Made by a program: the position numbers and the translations under genes
Source of the DNA: Bacillus cereus
GTDB lineage: Bacteria; Bacillota; Bacilli; Bacillales; Bacillaceae_G
DNA length: 64,000 nucleotides
Direction: 5' to 3'
Assembly (NCBI RefSeq): GCF_025917685.1
Contig: NZ_CP089518.1
Span: 2,357,001 to 2,421,000, forward strand
Notes under the pieces: generated by a model
The model's input: only the letters and a program-made list of their open reading frames with translations
What the model was told of the DNA's origin: nothing
The model's database searches: none
Shown here: positions 1 through 8,664 of the stretch, one piece after another
Numbering within the stretch: the first letter of the stretch is position 1
Layout of the letters: each line of letters begins with the position of its first letter

Positions 1-950
1 TGATTCATTTGGGGAATTTAGATGTAGGAAAAGTTCCAAAAATGAGTCTAACTACATGGGCAGAAAATGAGATTAAAGATCCAATGGTTCGAAATATATT
101 TTATGCATTATGCCGAACAACAACATATACGTATGCTCCTACAATACAATTAGCATCTTCCGTACTAAAGCAAATACAGCTTTCTATGAAAGAAGGGGTA
201 TTTTATGTAGATGGTGGTTGGGAGACGATAATAACAAAATTAAGAGACATAGCGAATAATGTCGGGGTGCAATTTTTGGCTAAAAAGCATGTTTTGGAAA
301 TAGAGCATTACGAAGGTAAACAAAGAATACATTGTTTTGATGATGAGGTATTTGAAGTAGGTACAGTCATCGTGACGACTCCACCGAAGGAAGCTTGTAA
401 AATAATAAAAGGTGCAGAAGGAACAAGTTTGCATAGATGGAGTGAACAATCGGTACCAGTTACCGTTGCTGCATTAGATATTGGTTTGAGACGATTAACC
501 AATCCTACACATCAATTTGCATTAGGGTTAGATCAACCTATATTTTTCACGAATCAATCAAGAGCAGCTAAATTAAGTGAAGATGGATCAATTGCAGTGA
601 GTCTAATTAAATACCATAACCCTGCGCTAGAGCTGAATCATATTCAAGAAGATAAAGAACAGTTAGAAAATACGATGGAATTGTTACATCCAAATTGGAA
701 AAGAGAAGTTGTTGCAAAGCAATATTTACCAAAAATAACGGTAGTACATGATTTTCCTCATATTGACCGCGTTGAAAAACCGGGCCCTAATATACCTGAA
801 ATGTCAGGTGTTTATGTTGCAGGAGATTGGACTGGGCATGATGAAATATTAGCTGATGCTGCAGTAGCAAGCGGAAAACGTGCAGCGTTACACATTTTAA
901 AGCAATCCGAAAGTGAGGCAGTTCATCATGGAAACGGAGCAGTTATATGA
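1..950 (+). CDS. FAD-dependent amine oxidase-like oxidoreductase, 5' end outside window
   Basis: The reading frame is already open at base 3, so the N-terminal Rossmann FAD-binding part lies before the window; about 315 residues are visible. The C-terminus carries GVYVAGDWTGHDEILADA, the FAD-binding signature typical of the C-terminal end of monoamine-oxidase/phytoene-desaturase-type flavoproteins, followed by a helix that would close the FAD site. The substrate cannot be told from this part. The gene overlaps the start of the next gene, an ECF41-type sigma factor, by 23 bp. ECF41 sigma factors are usually coupled to an oxidoreductase-type target gene, so this is probably the sigma factor's target (inference). 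Confidence 0.8.
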   Translation, partial: IHLGNLDVGKVPKMSLTTWAENEIKDPMVRNIFYALCRTTTYTYAPTIQLASSVLKQIQLSMKEGVFYVDGGWETIITKLRDIANNVGVQFLAKKHVLEIEHYEGKQRIHCFDDEVFEVGTVIVTTPPKEACKIIKGAEGTSLHRWSEQSVPVTVAALDIGLRRLTNPTHQFALGLDQPIFFTNQSRAAKLSEDGSIAVSLIKYHNPALELNHIQEDKEQLENTMELLHPNWKREVVAKQYLPKITVVHDFPHIDRVEKPGPNIPEMSGVYVAGDWTGHDEILADAAVASGKRAALHILKQSESEAVHHGNGAVI

Positions 951-1797
951 AGCGTATCAACCGTTATTATTTTCGTTAGCATACAGAATCCTTGGGAGTG
1001 TTATGGATGCTGAGGATATCGTTCATGACGTTTTTATCTCGCTAAATAATATAGAGGACGTTCAATCTATAGAAAATATGAAAGCATATTTATGTAAAAT
1101 GGTAACAAATCGCTCAATTGATAAATTACGTTCGGCAGCACATAAACGTAATTTATATGTAGGAATGTGGTTGCCGGAGCCATTTGTGGAAGAGACTGAT
1201 GACCCATCTGAGTCATTTGTAATGAAAGAATCCATTTCTACGGCATATTTATTACTTTTACAACAACTGTCTGAGGTAGAGAGAGTTGTTTTCATATTAA
1301 GAGAGGTTTTCAGTTATGAATACGAAGAAATCGCTTCAATTGTTGATAAGAGTAGTGTGACCTGCCGAAAAATCTTTCAACGTGCACGGAACAGTATTTT
1401 GGATAAGCCGAAGCAATCAACATTAAGTCCGAAGAAAATGGCTGCCTATGTGGAAAAATTTGTATCTTCATTACAGTGTGGGGATGCGCAAGGCATGTTA
1501 GAAGTATTAAAAACAGATGCGATATTTAAAGCAGATGGTGGTGGTAAAGTTACAACTGCAATTAATCCGATTTATTCTGCAGATAAAATTATACGTTTGT
1601 TCTTTGGAATTGCAAAACGATTGCCAGAAAAGTATAGTGTTGATTTCAAAAAAATAAATGGTGCACCAGGCGTTATAGTTACAATAAATAATAAAGTGAC
1701 GTATGTACTTTCATTCGCATTTGAGGATGAGAAAATTTCAAACATTTATATGATGGTTAATCCTGAAAAACTTATGCACTTAAATGTAATAGTATAA
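928..1797 (+). CDS. ECF41-type RNA polymerase sigma factor with SnoaL-like C-terminal domain (SigJ-like)
   Basis: 289-residue sigma factor. Residues about 5-70 form region 2 (GSVMDAEDIVHDVF), 110-165 form region 4 (LSEVERVVFILREVF then an HTH), and the rest is a SnoaL/NTF2-like extension. All three marks of the ECF41 group are present: WLPEP in the sigma2-sigma4 linker, DGGGK in the extension, and NPEKL near the C-terminus (family form NPDKL). In ECF41 factors this extension replaces an anti-sigma protein and tunes activity. I chose ATG 928, which follows GAGG with good spacing, over GTG 913. The start lies inside the upstream flavin oxidase gene, suggesting translational coupling. Confidence 0.88.
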   Translation: METEQLYEAYQPLLFSLAYRILGSVMDAEDIVHDVFISLNNIEDVQSIENMKAYLCKMVTNRSIDKLRSAAHKRNLYVGMWLPEPFVEETDDPSESFVMKESISTAYLLLLQQLSEVERVVFILREVFSYEYEEIASIVDKSSVTCRKIFQRARNSILDKPKQSTLSPKKMAAYVEKFVSSLQCGDAQGMLEVLKTDAIFKADGGGKVTTAINPIYSADKIIRLFFGIAKRLPEKYSVDFKKINGAPGVIVTINNKVTYVLSFAFEDEKISNIYMMVNPEKLMHLNVIV

Positions 1798-1832
1798 AAA
1801 AGACGCATTTCTTTAGAAATGCGTCTTTTTTT
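1796..1832. terminator. Bidirectional intrinsic terminator
   Basis: AGACGCATTTCT / AGAAATGCGTCT form a perfect 12-bp stem with a 2-base loop, with A-tract on the left and T-tract on the right. It can end the sigma factor transcript on the plus strand and the small gene at 1832-1990 on the minus strand. Confidence 0.85.
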
Positions 1833-1990
1833 TATTTTTCTAACATTTCAAGAGGTACATCTTTTTCGCCGGCTACCTCAAATTTAATTTCCCCGTCTTC
1901 TTCATAAATACGTGAAATAATCGGTATAGTAATCATTAATTTTTTATGCTGTTTTCGCTTTCTAGCGGCATCTAAGCTAATCACGTTCAT
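1832..1990 (-). CDS. Small conserved-looking hypothetical protein, 52 aa
   Basis: Short minus-strand ORF starting ATG at 1990, preceded by AAAGGA at a spacing of about 8 bases and ending exactly in the bidirectional terminator. The product begins MNVISLDAARKRKQHKK, a basic N-terminus, followed by a beta-rich acidic part (ITIPIISRIYEEDGEIKFEV). There is no signal peptide or membrane segment. I do not recognise a family. The RBS, terminator fit and ordinary codon usage support a real gene. Confidence 0.6.
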   Translation of the reverse strand: MNVISLDAARKRKQHKKLMITIPIISRIYEEDGEIKFEVAGEKDVPLEMLEK

Positions 1991-2301
1991 TGTAAGCATC
2001 CTTTCTTCTAGAAATATATAAACAAAAGAAAATGCGTCCGGAAAGGGCGCTTAATTGAATTTGAAATACCGATTCATTTAAATGGGGTTTATATTATTTA
2101 ATAACTGCAATTTAATTAAAAATAGTATGAATGGAATAATTGCACGTAGAAATTAACTTTACCAAAAAACGAAACAATATGCTATAAAAAAATTTAAAAA
2201 TTTGTCATATAACGAGAAAAAGGTTTTCGTTTCGCATATAATGAAAGTAGACGGGCAGCAAGAGCTTTTTCATCATATTGCTTGGAAAGGCGATGAAAAG
2301 A
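1991..2301. other. Intergenic region without recognised gene
   Basis: 311 bp, very AT-rich, between a minus-strand small gene and the plus-strand methyltransferase. It must hold both divergent promoters, but I could not assign -35/-10 boxes with confidence. No repeat was recognised. Confidence 0.5.
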
Positions 2302-2886
2302 ATGGATACTGTAGATTCATTATTATTGCAACTTGAACAATATGGAGAAGAGCATGATCGAAATAAAAAAACGCGGGAAGAGAAATTACGGAATATTTCT
2401 CGTGAGATGGGGCAATTTTTATCAATTTTAGTAAAAGGGTGTAATGCAAAAAACATTTTAGAAATTGGAACTTCTAATGGCTATTCTACATTGTGGTTAG
2501 CTAATGCGGTAGAAGAAACAAATGGAAATGTAACAACTGTAGAGCTTTCTTCAGAACGGGTTGGAGAGGCAATTGTAAACTTTGAAAAGGCGAACCTTGT
2601 ACAAAGAATTGATGTCCATAATCAAGAAGCAGGGGCGTTTTTAGATTCGCAATTAGATCATTCATTTGATTTTATTTTCCTAGATTCAGAACGTACACAA
2701 TACATGTGGTGGTGGGAACATATAAAACGTATTTTAGAGCCAAAAGGTTTGCTTGTTATTGATAATGCAACTTCACATACAGAAGAATTAGCGGAGTTTA
2801 TCAAGCTGATTGAAGAAGATGATACGTATGAAACGGCGTTATTAGCTTTTCAAAAGGGAGCATTCGTTGCTCGAAAAAATAAGTAG
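2302..2886 (+). CDS. SAM-dependent O-methyltransferase (catechol/caffeoyl-CoA type fold)
   Basis: 194 residues from ATG 2302, with GGAAAGG 11 bases upstream; ATG 2293 or TTG 2278 are alternative in-frame starts. The SAM motif I is ILEIGTSNGYS at residues 52-62, with the acidic VTTVELS end of strand 2 and FDFIFLDSER as the motif around strand 4, the pattern of the class I O-methyltransferase 3 family. The family methylates hydroxyl groups of small molecules, or tRNA hydroxyuridine (TrmR-like); the substrate here is not determined. It stands alone, with 0.35 kb before the next clear gene. Confidence 0.8.
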   Translation: MDTVDSLLLQLEQYGEEHDRNKKTREEKLRNISREMGQFLSILVKGCNAKNILEIGTSNGYSTLWLANAVEETNGNVTTVELSSERVGEAIVNFEKANLVQRIDVHNQEAGAFLDSQLDHSFDFIFLDSERTQYMWWWEHIKRILEPKGLLVIDNATSHTEELAEFIKLIEEDDTYETALLAFQKGAFVARKNK

Positions 2887-3233
2887 AAGTGAGCATGACA
2901 TAATTATCACATTGAAAGATAACAAATGTCAAAAGATTGAGTGCTGTATGATTTGAAGGAGATTGACCAATTGAATTTCAAATTAGATTGAAGAGGTAAT
3001 AAATAATGGGATTCGTAAAGAATCCGCCTTCAGCATGTTCCTCTCTAGGTCTTAAGTCTGAGGAAAATAATGAAGAGAACAGGTATACTTATACTATGAA
3101 ACAGGGAATGACTGCATAAGCAGGTATTTCTTGAAAAATCGATTTCAAGCAAGCAAAATGTGTATGAAATACGATATGTTAGATGAAATATAGTGCATAT
3201 AAATTCGCACATATAAATAAAGGAGCGATTTTG
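2887..3233. other. Intergenic region upstream of the telA-like operon
   Basis: 347 bp. A short inverted repeat (GGATTCGTAAAGAATCC) lies at about 3009-3025 and another (CTTGAAAAATCGATTTCAAG) near 3131-3150. A possible 37-codon ORF is listed separately. I recognise no riboswitch class in it. Confidence 0.4.
3006..3119 (+). CDS. Possible small ORF, 37 aa
   Basis: ATG 3006 follows GAAGAGG about 10 bases upstream, and the frame is open for 37 codons, beginning MGFVKNPPSACSSLGLKSEE. No family is recognised and there is no membrane or signal segment. It could be a real peptide gene or chance; the only support is the ribosome-binding-like sequence and a position just before a conserved operon. Confidence 0.25.
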   Translation: MGFVKNPPSACSSLGLKSEENNEENRYTYTMKQGMTA

Positions 3234-4346
3234 TTGACTGAACTCGAGAAAAAAGAACCTGTATCGATTGTGAAAGATAATAATGTAGAAGTAGTAGTGG
3301 ATACAGTAATAAAAGATGCCGAACTTGAAGAATTAAATAAAGAAGCTGATCTGTATGTACAAAAGTTAAATAGCGAGCAAAATACAGATTTATCAAAAGT
3401 ATTGTCGCAGCTTGGAGACTTAGGAGATAAAGAGCAACAAGCAGCAGGACAAACGTTATCAGCATTAAAACGTCCTGTAACAGCGATGATGAATGGAAAG
3501 AACGAAGAAATTCCAAATACATTGTTAGAATTACGCAAAGTGGTATCAGAGCTTGATCCGAATTCATTAAAAGCAAGTGGTATGAAAAAAATTATGTTTA
3601 AAGTATTCAAGAAAAATCCACTTGAAACATACGTGCATAAATATCAATCTATAGATAAGCAAATTGAGGAGATTATAAGATCCCTTTTAATTGGTCGTGA
3701 TAACTTACAAGAAGATACAGTTGGTCTTGAAATGTTAAAAGAGCAATCACATGATAAAATCCACGCTCTTGATAAACAAGTATACTTAGGAAGAAAACTG
3801 GCTGGCATGCTTGAAGCTGAGAAGCAAAATCCAGAACGTCAAAGAGATATTCCGTTAATAAATGATGCATTAGAAAAGATACTTGTACGAACACGTAATA
3901 TGCAGCAAGCAAAAAGTGTATTATTACAATCTATCGCATCTGTCGATATTATTAAGAAAAATAATGAAAAGCTAACAGAAGCAATTCGCAATGCAATTAC
4001 GATGACACAAAACGTTGTAACGGTTTCAGCTGCAATACAGCTTGCATTAACAAATCAACGTAAAACAATTGATGCTGTTAATGCAACAAATGAAGCGATT
4101 GAATCAATGGTATTAAGCAATTCACAAGCATTAAAACAAAATACAGAAGAAACAACAAAACTCCTTGAAAATCCTGCAATTAGCATGGATAAATTACGTG
4201 AGTCATTCCAAAATGTATTCGCCGCTATTGAAGCATCTGAGAAATCGTCAGAACGTATTATTGAGTCTAGTAAGAAATTTGTAATTGAACTAGATACATT
4301 TAATGATGAGATGAAGCAGAAACTCATTCAGCGCCCAAGGAAATAA
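3234..4346 (+). CDS. TelA/KlaA family protein (toxic anion resistance family)
   Basis: 370 residues from TTG 3234, which follows AAAGGAG with 9-base spacing; the ATG at 3183 has no ribosome binding site. The whole length matches the TelA (YaaN-type) family: a long, charged, mostly helical cytosolic protein with conserved blocks such as FKKNPLETYVHKYQSI and TVSAAIQLALTNQ. Family members were named for tellurite resistance on plasmids, but chromosomal copies are associated with envelope stress and nisin-type tolerance, and their biochemistry is unsolved. It is followed after 24 bp by a single-pass membrane protein in an evident two-gene operon, similar to the xpaC-yaaN pairing in B. subtilis but in the other order. 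Confidence 0.85.
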   Translation: MTELEKKEPVSIVKDNNVEVVVDTVIKDAELEELNKEADLYVQKLNSEQNTDLSKVLSQLGDLGDKEQQAAGQTLSALKRPVTAMMNGKNEEIPNTLLELRKVVSELDPNSLKASGMKKIMFKVFKKNPLETYVHKYQSIDKQIEEIIRSLLIGRDNLQEDTVGLEMLKEQSHDKIHALDKQVYLGRKLAGMLEAEKQNPERQRDIPLINDALEKILVRTRNMQQAKSVLLQSIASVDIIKKNNEKLTEAIRNAITMTQNVVTVSAAIQLALTNQRKTIDAVNATNEAIESMVLSNSQALKQNTEETTKLLENPAISMDKLRESFQNVFAAIEASEKSSERIIESSKKFVIELDTFNDEMKQKLIQRPRK

Positions 4347-4370
4347 CAGACTTTTAGAGGAGGTGAAAAA

Positions 4371-5204
4371 ATGAGTTTCATTCAAACAGTATTAGTACTA
4401 TTGGGTACATTGCTTTTAATCGCATTTACTGTCGTTGTTTTAGTTGTATACTTCGGACGTAAACTTTATTTTTCATGGACGAAACCATATAAGAGAGCGC
4501 AAGATTCCATTGAGAAATTATCGAACAAATCAACACCGTTTTTACAAGAATTTACGCAACATCCACTCTTTTATCGCTGGGTTCGTACAGAAGGGAAAAA
4601 AGAACAAAATACTTTAAACACTCTTTTCTGTACTTCAGGCCAACGTACGAGAGAGCAAGTTTTCTCAATGTTACCGAAAGAAAAGCAGAAAAAAGTGCAT
4701 GTGATGGCAAAAACAACGAAAAAGCTTACGAATGAAGATATTGATATCGCAACAATGAAAGTGAAAGATTTCTTGAGACAAGAATCACAACAAACTGTAA
4801 AACCGACAGACTTATCGTTTTATAAATTGTATTTCTATGATCGATATCCAGATGCATTAAATACAATTCAAGCGTATAAACGCTCGATTAATCCTTCACT
4901 ACAAAGAACGGTTGATGAGATTACAATTTCAGTATTAAATGCACTTCCGTATTATCAAGAACAACGTATGTTTGAACAACAACATAAACTTGAAACGTTC
5001 TTAATGAAAGATTTAACAGCGATGCTATCGTTGGTAGTACAATTACCACCTTCACAAAGACCAGAGAAGGAAGAAGAACTGAAAATCTACTTGCAAAATT
5101 TCCAAAAAGAAATGGAAGAAGTAGAACGAGATATTCGCGACGCCATTGATCATGATTTGAATGTAAAGATGAGAGCAGCGACTGAGAAGTTTAAGAATAA
5201 ATAG
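4371..5204 (+). CDS. Single-pass membrane protein, partner of TelA-like protein
   Basis: 277 residues preceded by AGGAGG. Residues about 5-30 form one hydrophobic helix (FIQTVLVLLGTLLLIAFTVV). The remainder is a charged, helical cytosolic domain with a coiled-coil-like C-terminus rich in E/K. I do not recognise a domain with certainty. Its position 24 bp after the TelA-family gene, with a terminator right behind it, says the two act together, by analogy with XpaC/YaaN; sequence identity to XpaC is not evident by eye. Confidence 0.7.
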   Translation: MSFIQTVLVLLGTLLLIAFTVVVLVVYFGRKLYFSWTKPYKRAQDSIEKLSNKSTPFLQEFTQHPLFYRWVRTEGKKEQNTLNTLFCTSGQRTREQVFSMLPKEKQKKVHVMAKTTKKLTNEDIDIATMKVKDFLRQESQQTVKPTDLSFYKLYFYDRYPDALNTIQAYKRSINPSLQRTVDEITISVLNALPYYQEQRMFEQQHKLETFLMKDLTAMLSLVVQLPPSQRPEKEEELKIYLQNFQKEMEEVERDIRDAIDHDLNVKMRAATEKFKNK

Positions 5205-5211
5205 AAGAGAT

Positions 5212-5253
5212 CGCCTAAAAAGTTGAATGTTTCAGCTTTTAGGCGTTTTTTTT
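5212..5253 (+). terminator. Intrinsic terminator of the telA-like operon
   Basis: CGCCTAAAA and TTTTAGGCG pair, extended by an imperfect GTTGA/TTCAGC stem, and are followed by a run of T. Confidence 0.8.
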
Positions 5254-5371
5254 ATGAATTGAGAGAGTGTAATCTTTTGTGAAATTGTATATCAAAACGT
5301 TTATAAATGGTAAAATATAGAGTGGTTTTTATACTTTGTGTAAACAATTATTATAAAAGGGGTATGATATT

Positions 5372-6523
5372 GTGTTATTTGAGTTAGTCATACTATTTGT
5401 AATTCTATTTTTATTTCTTGGCTATCCTACTAGTAAAGCCTGGGATAGTTTCCAATCGAAGAAGGAGAATTCCTCAAGTATACTAAAGTTCGAACCACAG
5501 GAAATATTATCAATATGTTTGAGTTATTTTATCTTTGGTTTAGGTATTTTGTGGAATGCAAATGATGTAAGAGGAGGAATACCATTACATAAATTTGAAA
5601 AGAACGGAATGATGTCTGATCAATATGCTTCTTTAGCACATGACCACATTGCTATAATAGTTCTCTTAGTTATTTTAGGTGGGGTTTCGTATTGGAGATT
5701 AACAACAGGCCTAACAAAACTTTCACCAATATTTTATATTTTTTATAGTACTTTAATGATAGTAAACATTGTATATACATTCATCTATATTACCCATACA
5801 GGCTTTGCCTTTTATACGGAACTCGGAGGATTGAGATACATTCCAGTTTTTTGTATTCAAGTTGGGATGCTTGCATTTAGTCTATTATTCATAGCTAAAT
5901 TAAGAAATTCATTAAGTTATTTCATACAATCACAGCATGAGAAAGATTAAAAGCAGAGCAACAGAATTATATTATTTCTGTATCGTATTTCTTTTGGATA
6001 TCAAAAAATGGCTACAATCTGGATGATAAGTTTATTTCCTGTCTTGTTAATTGTTCAATTTATTTTAATACTGTTTGGCCAAAAACCAGATAGTTTTATA
6101 AGAGTGTTTATGGAAACAAGTAGCTTTAATTATTCTAAGATTCCTGCCCCAAGTCCTCAAATTGTCTCTGGAGATGGGCATTATTTATGTACAGTTTCTG
6201 TGAAAGGGCATAAAAACATTGTTAAGCCATTACGAGCAGGAAGTAGGCATGGAGAAAGAATTACAGTTAATCGACAGTTATTAATTGCGAACGCCTTTGA
6301 AAATGTAATTGAGGAGCGCGTACCAAAATGTCATAAAGTTATTCGTAATTTTTATGATAAATACGGTTATCCGATTAGTAAACATATTAATACGAAATGG
6401 TCGGCTGATTTTGTTTATATTTTAATGAAGCCACTAGAATGGTTCTTCTTATTTGTACTTTACACAGTAGATAAAAACCCTGAGAATAGAATTCATATTC
6501 AATATAGTGAACTACGAAAATAA
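5372..6523 (+). pseudogene. Membrane protein gene (DUF6688-like) interrupted by one in-frame TAA
   Basis: Two coding pieces, 5372-5950 (GTG start after AAAAGGGG) and 5951-6523, lie in exactly the same frame and are separated only by TAA at 5948-5950. The 19 codons after that stop are open and read smoothly into the second piece, so the ancestor was one protein of 383 residues. The first part has five or six membrane helices; the second has a helix near its start, a soluble segment (SGDGHYLCTVSVKGH) and a last helix near the C-terminus. The arrangement fits the DUF6688 family as I recall it. A re-start at ATG 6008 lacks a good RBS. Read-through or two separate polypeptides is possible, but a nonsense mutation is simplest. 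Confidence 0.72.
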
Positions 6524-6565
6524 AAGTAAGAGCCCGCATTCAAAAATGGGGGCTCTTACTTTTAT
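6522..6565. terminator. Bidirectional intrinsic terminator
   Basis: AAAAGTAAGAGCCCGCATT pairs with AATGGGGGCTCTTACTTTT, with A-rich left and T-rich right flanks. It serves the plus-strand membrane gene and the minus-strand glycosidase. Confidence 0.85.
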
Positions 6566-8121
6566 TTTGCTTGAATAGTAGATTTACTAGAAGCAACACT
6601 TTCATTATGCAATCGATCCACTGCTGTTACTACATACGTGTACGTTTCTCCAGAAATAACGGTTTTATCTACATAAATTTCTCCAAGTTTTGTTTTTCTT
6701 ACAGTAGTAAGTAAATTTTTCGGATTTTGTATGTCCACTTTATTTTTTCTATTCACACGGTAAATAGCGTAATAAGCAGAATCATTCTCGCTATTGTCAA
6801 TGATACCAACAGCAATACCTTCATCTCTTGGAATGGCACCTTTTAAAGTAGGTTGTTTTGGTGGATCATGATCAAGCCAAGGCATAGGCGGGATTAATGC
6901 AGGATGTTTATATATGTCTTTTGAGAGTCTATCTTTAATTCCTAGTGGATTATTATTTATATCTTTTAAGCTGAAATGCATGCTTCCTTTTATTTGAGGA
7001 TATAGCCGATTTAATGCAATTTGTCTTGGATATTCTTCTGGATCAGACCAAGCAGGAACAGAGTTGTTATTAATTTTATAAGCCGCCTGACCGATGTATA
7101 GATGAATGGGTCTATTATTTGTTTCTTTTATCCACCAATCTACTAATATATCATATGCAGCAGGCGTGAAACCAACATTCCAATATATTTGCGGTGTAAT
7201 GTAGTCAATGTATCCTTTTTGTATCCACTCACGTGTATCAGCGTAAAGGTCATCATAGTTTCTTTGACCTGCGGTTGTGTTAGAACCGGTTGGATCGTCA
7301 GCTATATTTCGCCATACGCCGAACGGACTTATGCCAAACTTTACGTATGATTTTTCTTGTTTAATAGCAGCGTGTAACCCTTTTACAAGTTCATTGACAT
7401 TGTCACGTCGCCAATCTTCTATATTAGTAAATCTACCGTTATTATAAGTTTCGTACGTTTTTTGATCGGGAAACACTTCACCAACTACTTTATAGGGATA
7501 AAAATAATCGTCCATATGAATGGCATCAATGTCATAATTTCGAACGATTTCTAAAGCGCCTTCTGTTATAAATTTTTTAACTTCTGGAATGCCAGGATTG
7601 TAATATAACTTTCCGCCATAAGGTACAACCCAATCGGGATGTTGCCTTGCAGGGTGATTATTTGATAATCGATTTATATCAGTGTGATTCATCGTTATTC
7701 GGTATGGATTAATCCATGCGTGGAATTCTATATTTCTTTTATGAGCTTCTTCAATCATAAATGCGAGCGGGTCATAACCAGGATCTTTTCCTTGTATACC
7801 CGTAATGTACTCAGACCAAGGACCGTGATTTGAAGGGTAAAAAGCATCAGCGGTTGGTTTGATTTGTACAACGACTGCATTCATACCAGTGTTTTTTAAA
7901 TCGTCTAATAGTCTTATAAATTCTTGTTTCTGATTTTCAATAGGTAAGCCAGTTTTTGAGGGCCAATCAATATTGAGAACAGATGCTATCCATACAGCGC
8001 GTAATTCATGTTTTTTGTACGTAGTAGTTACTTCAGCATAAGTAGAATGAGGGGAAATGAAAGAGAAAGGAATAAAAAAGATGACGATACAACATATCAT
8101 TAATAAACGCTTAATGATCAT
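6562..8121 (-). CDS. Secreted GHL10-type glycoside hydrolase (YngK-like, DUF187)
   Basis: 519 residues from ATG 8121 with GGGAGG upstream. Residues 1-29 are a signal peptide ending in AYA-type context (STYAEV). The catalytic domain of the glycosyl-hydrolase-like 10 family runs from about 38 to 400: ELRAVWIASVLNIDWP, then EFHAWINPYR, IDAIHMDDYFYPY and DYITPQIYWN, the (beta/alpha)8 barrel strands. A fibronectin-III-like domain of about 90 residues closes the protein. The family is thought to cleave glycan chains of the wall or exopolysaccharide. It is transcribed away from a PTS/anmK sugar-salvage operon and could feed it (inference). Confidence 0.85.
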   Translation of the reverse strand: MIIKRLLMICCIVIFFIPFSFISPHSTYAEVTTTYKKHELRAVWIASVLNIDWPSKTGLPIENQKQEFIRLLDDLKNTGMNAVVVQIKPTADAFYPSNHGPWSEYITGIQGKDPGYDPLAFMIEEAHKRNIEFHAWINPYRITMNHTDINRLSNNHPARQHPDWVVPYGGKLYYNPGIPEVKKFITEGALEIVRNYDIDAIHMDDYFYPYKVVGEVFPDQKTYETYNNGRFTNIEDWRRDNVNELVKGLHAAIKQEKSYVKFGISPFGVWRNIADDPTGSNTTAGQRNYDDLYADTREWIQKGYIDYITPQIYWNVGFTPAAYDILVDWWIKETNNRPIHLYIGQAAYKINNNSVPAWSDPEEYPRQIALNRLYPQIKGSMHFSLKDINNNPLGIKDRLSKDIYKHPALIPPMPWLDHDPPKQPTLKGAIPRDEGIAVGIIDNSENDSAYYAIYRVNRKNKVDIQNPKNLLTTVRKTKLGEIYVDKTVISGETYTYVVTAVDRLHNESVASSKSTIQAK

Positions 8122-8347
8122 TTATACGCCTCCCTATTATATGATTATTTAAAATATTATACGATGTGAGGTTGGCCTTGCAATTGAGAAAAATAAATAT
8201 TGAAACATTAATTTAATAGGGGAAATATTTTTAATGAAATTTACTTTCAATATAACTAATTCATTTCATTACTTCATATGCTTGTTAGTAAAGTGAAACT
8301 TTCTTTCATTTGAAGGAAACAATTTATAAGTATAGGAGGATTCATAA

Positions 8348-8653
8348 ATGAAAGTTTTATTCGTTTGTTCTGGAGGGATGTCCAGCGCAATTGTTGTAAA
8401 CGCTTTAAAAAAAGAGGCGGAGAAAAAGGGTGTAAACATGGAAGTGCATGCAATTGGAACAAGTGAGGTGGAAGAAGAAGTAAAGAATGGTTGGGATGTT
8501 GTAATGGTTGCACCTCAAGTAAGACATCGATTTGACTCTGTAAAAAAATTTGCAGAAGAAGAATCTATCCCCTGCGGTATCATACCGCCGCAAGCATATA
8601 CGCCGCTTGGTGGACCGACTTTATTAAAAACTGTAAATGAATTAATTAGTTAG
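8348..8653 (+). CDS. PTS lactose/cellobiose-family IIB component
   Basis: 101 residues with RBS TAGGAGG. The phospho-acceptor is Cys7 in LFVCSGGMSS, the P-loop-like motif of IIB of the Lac/chitobiose family. It relays phosphate from IIA to the incoming sugar at the membrane. The IIC gene follows after 11 bp. No IIA gene is present in this window, so IIA must come from another locus. Confidence 0.9.
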   Translation: MKVLFVCSGGMSSAIVVNALKKEAEKKGVNMEVHAIGTSEVEEEVKNGWDVVMVAPQVRHRFDSVKKFAEEESIPCGIIPPQAYTPLGGPTLLKTVNELIS

Positions 8654-8664
8654 GGGGAAGCGTT

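Noticed and set aside
2887..3233. Riboswitch before the telA-like operon
   Set aside because: Hairpins are short and none of the known conserved cores could be recognised.
6008..6523. Independent gene for the second half of the split membrane protein
   Set aside because: ATG 6008 has no good RBS and the frame is continuous with the first half apart from one stop.
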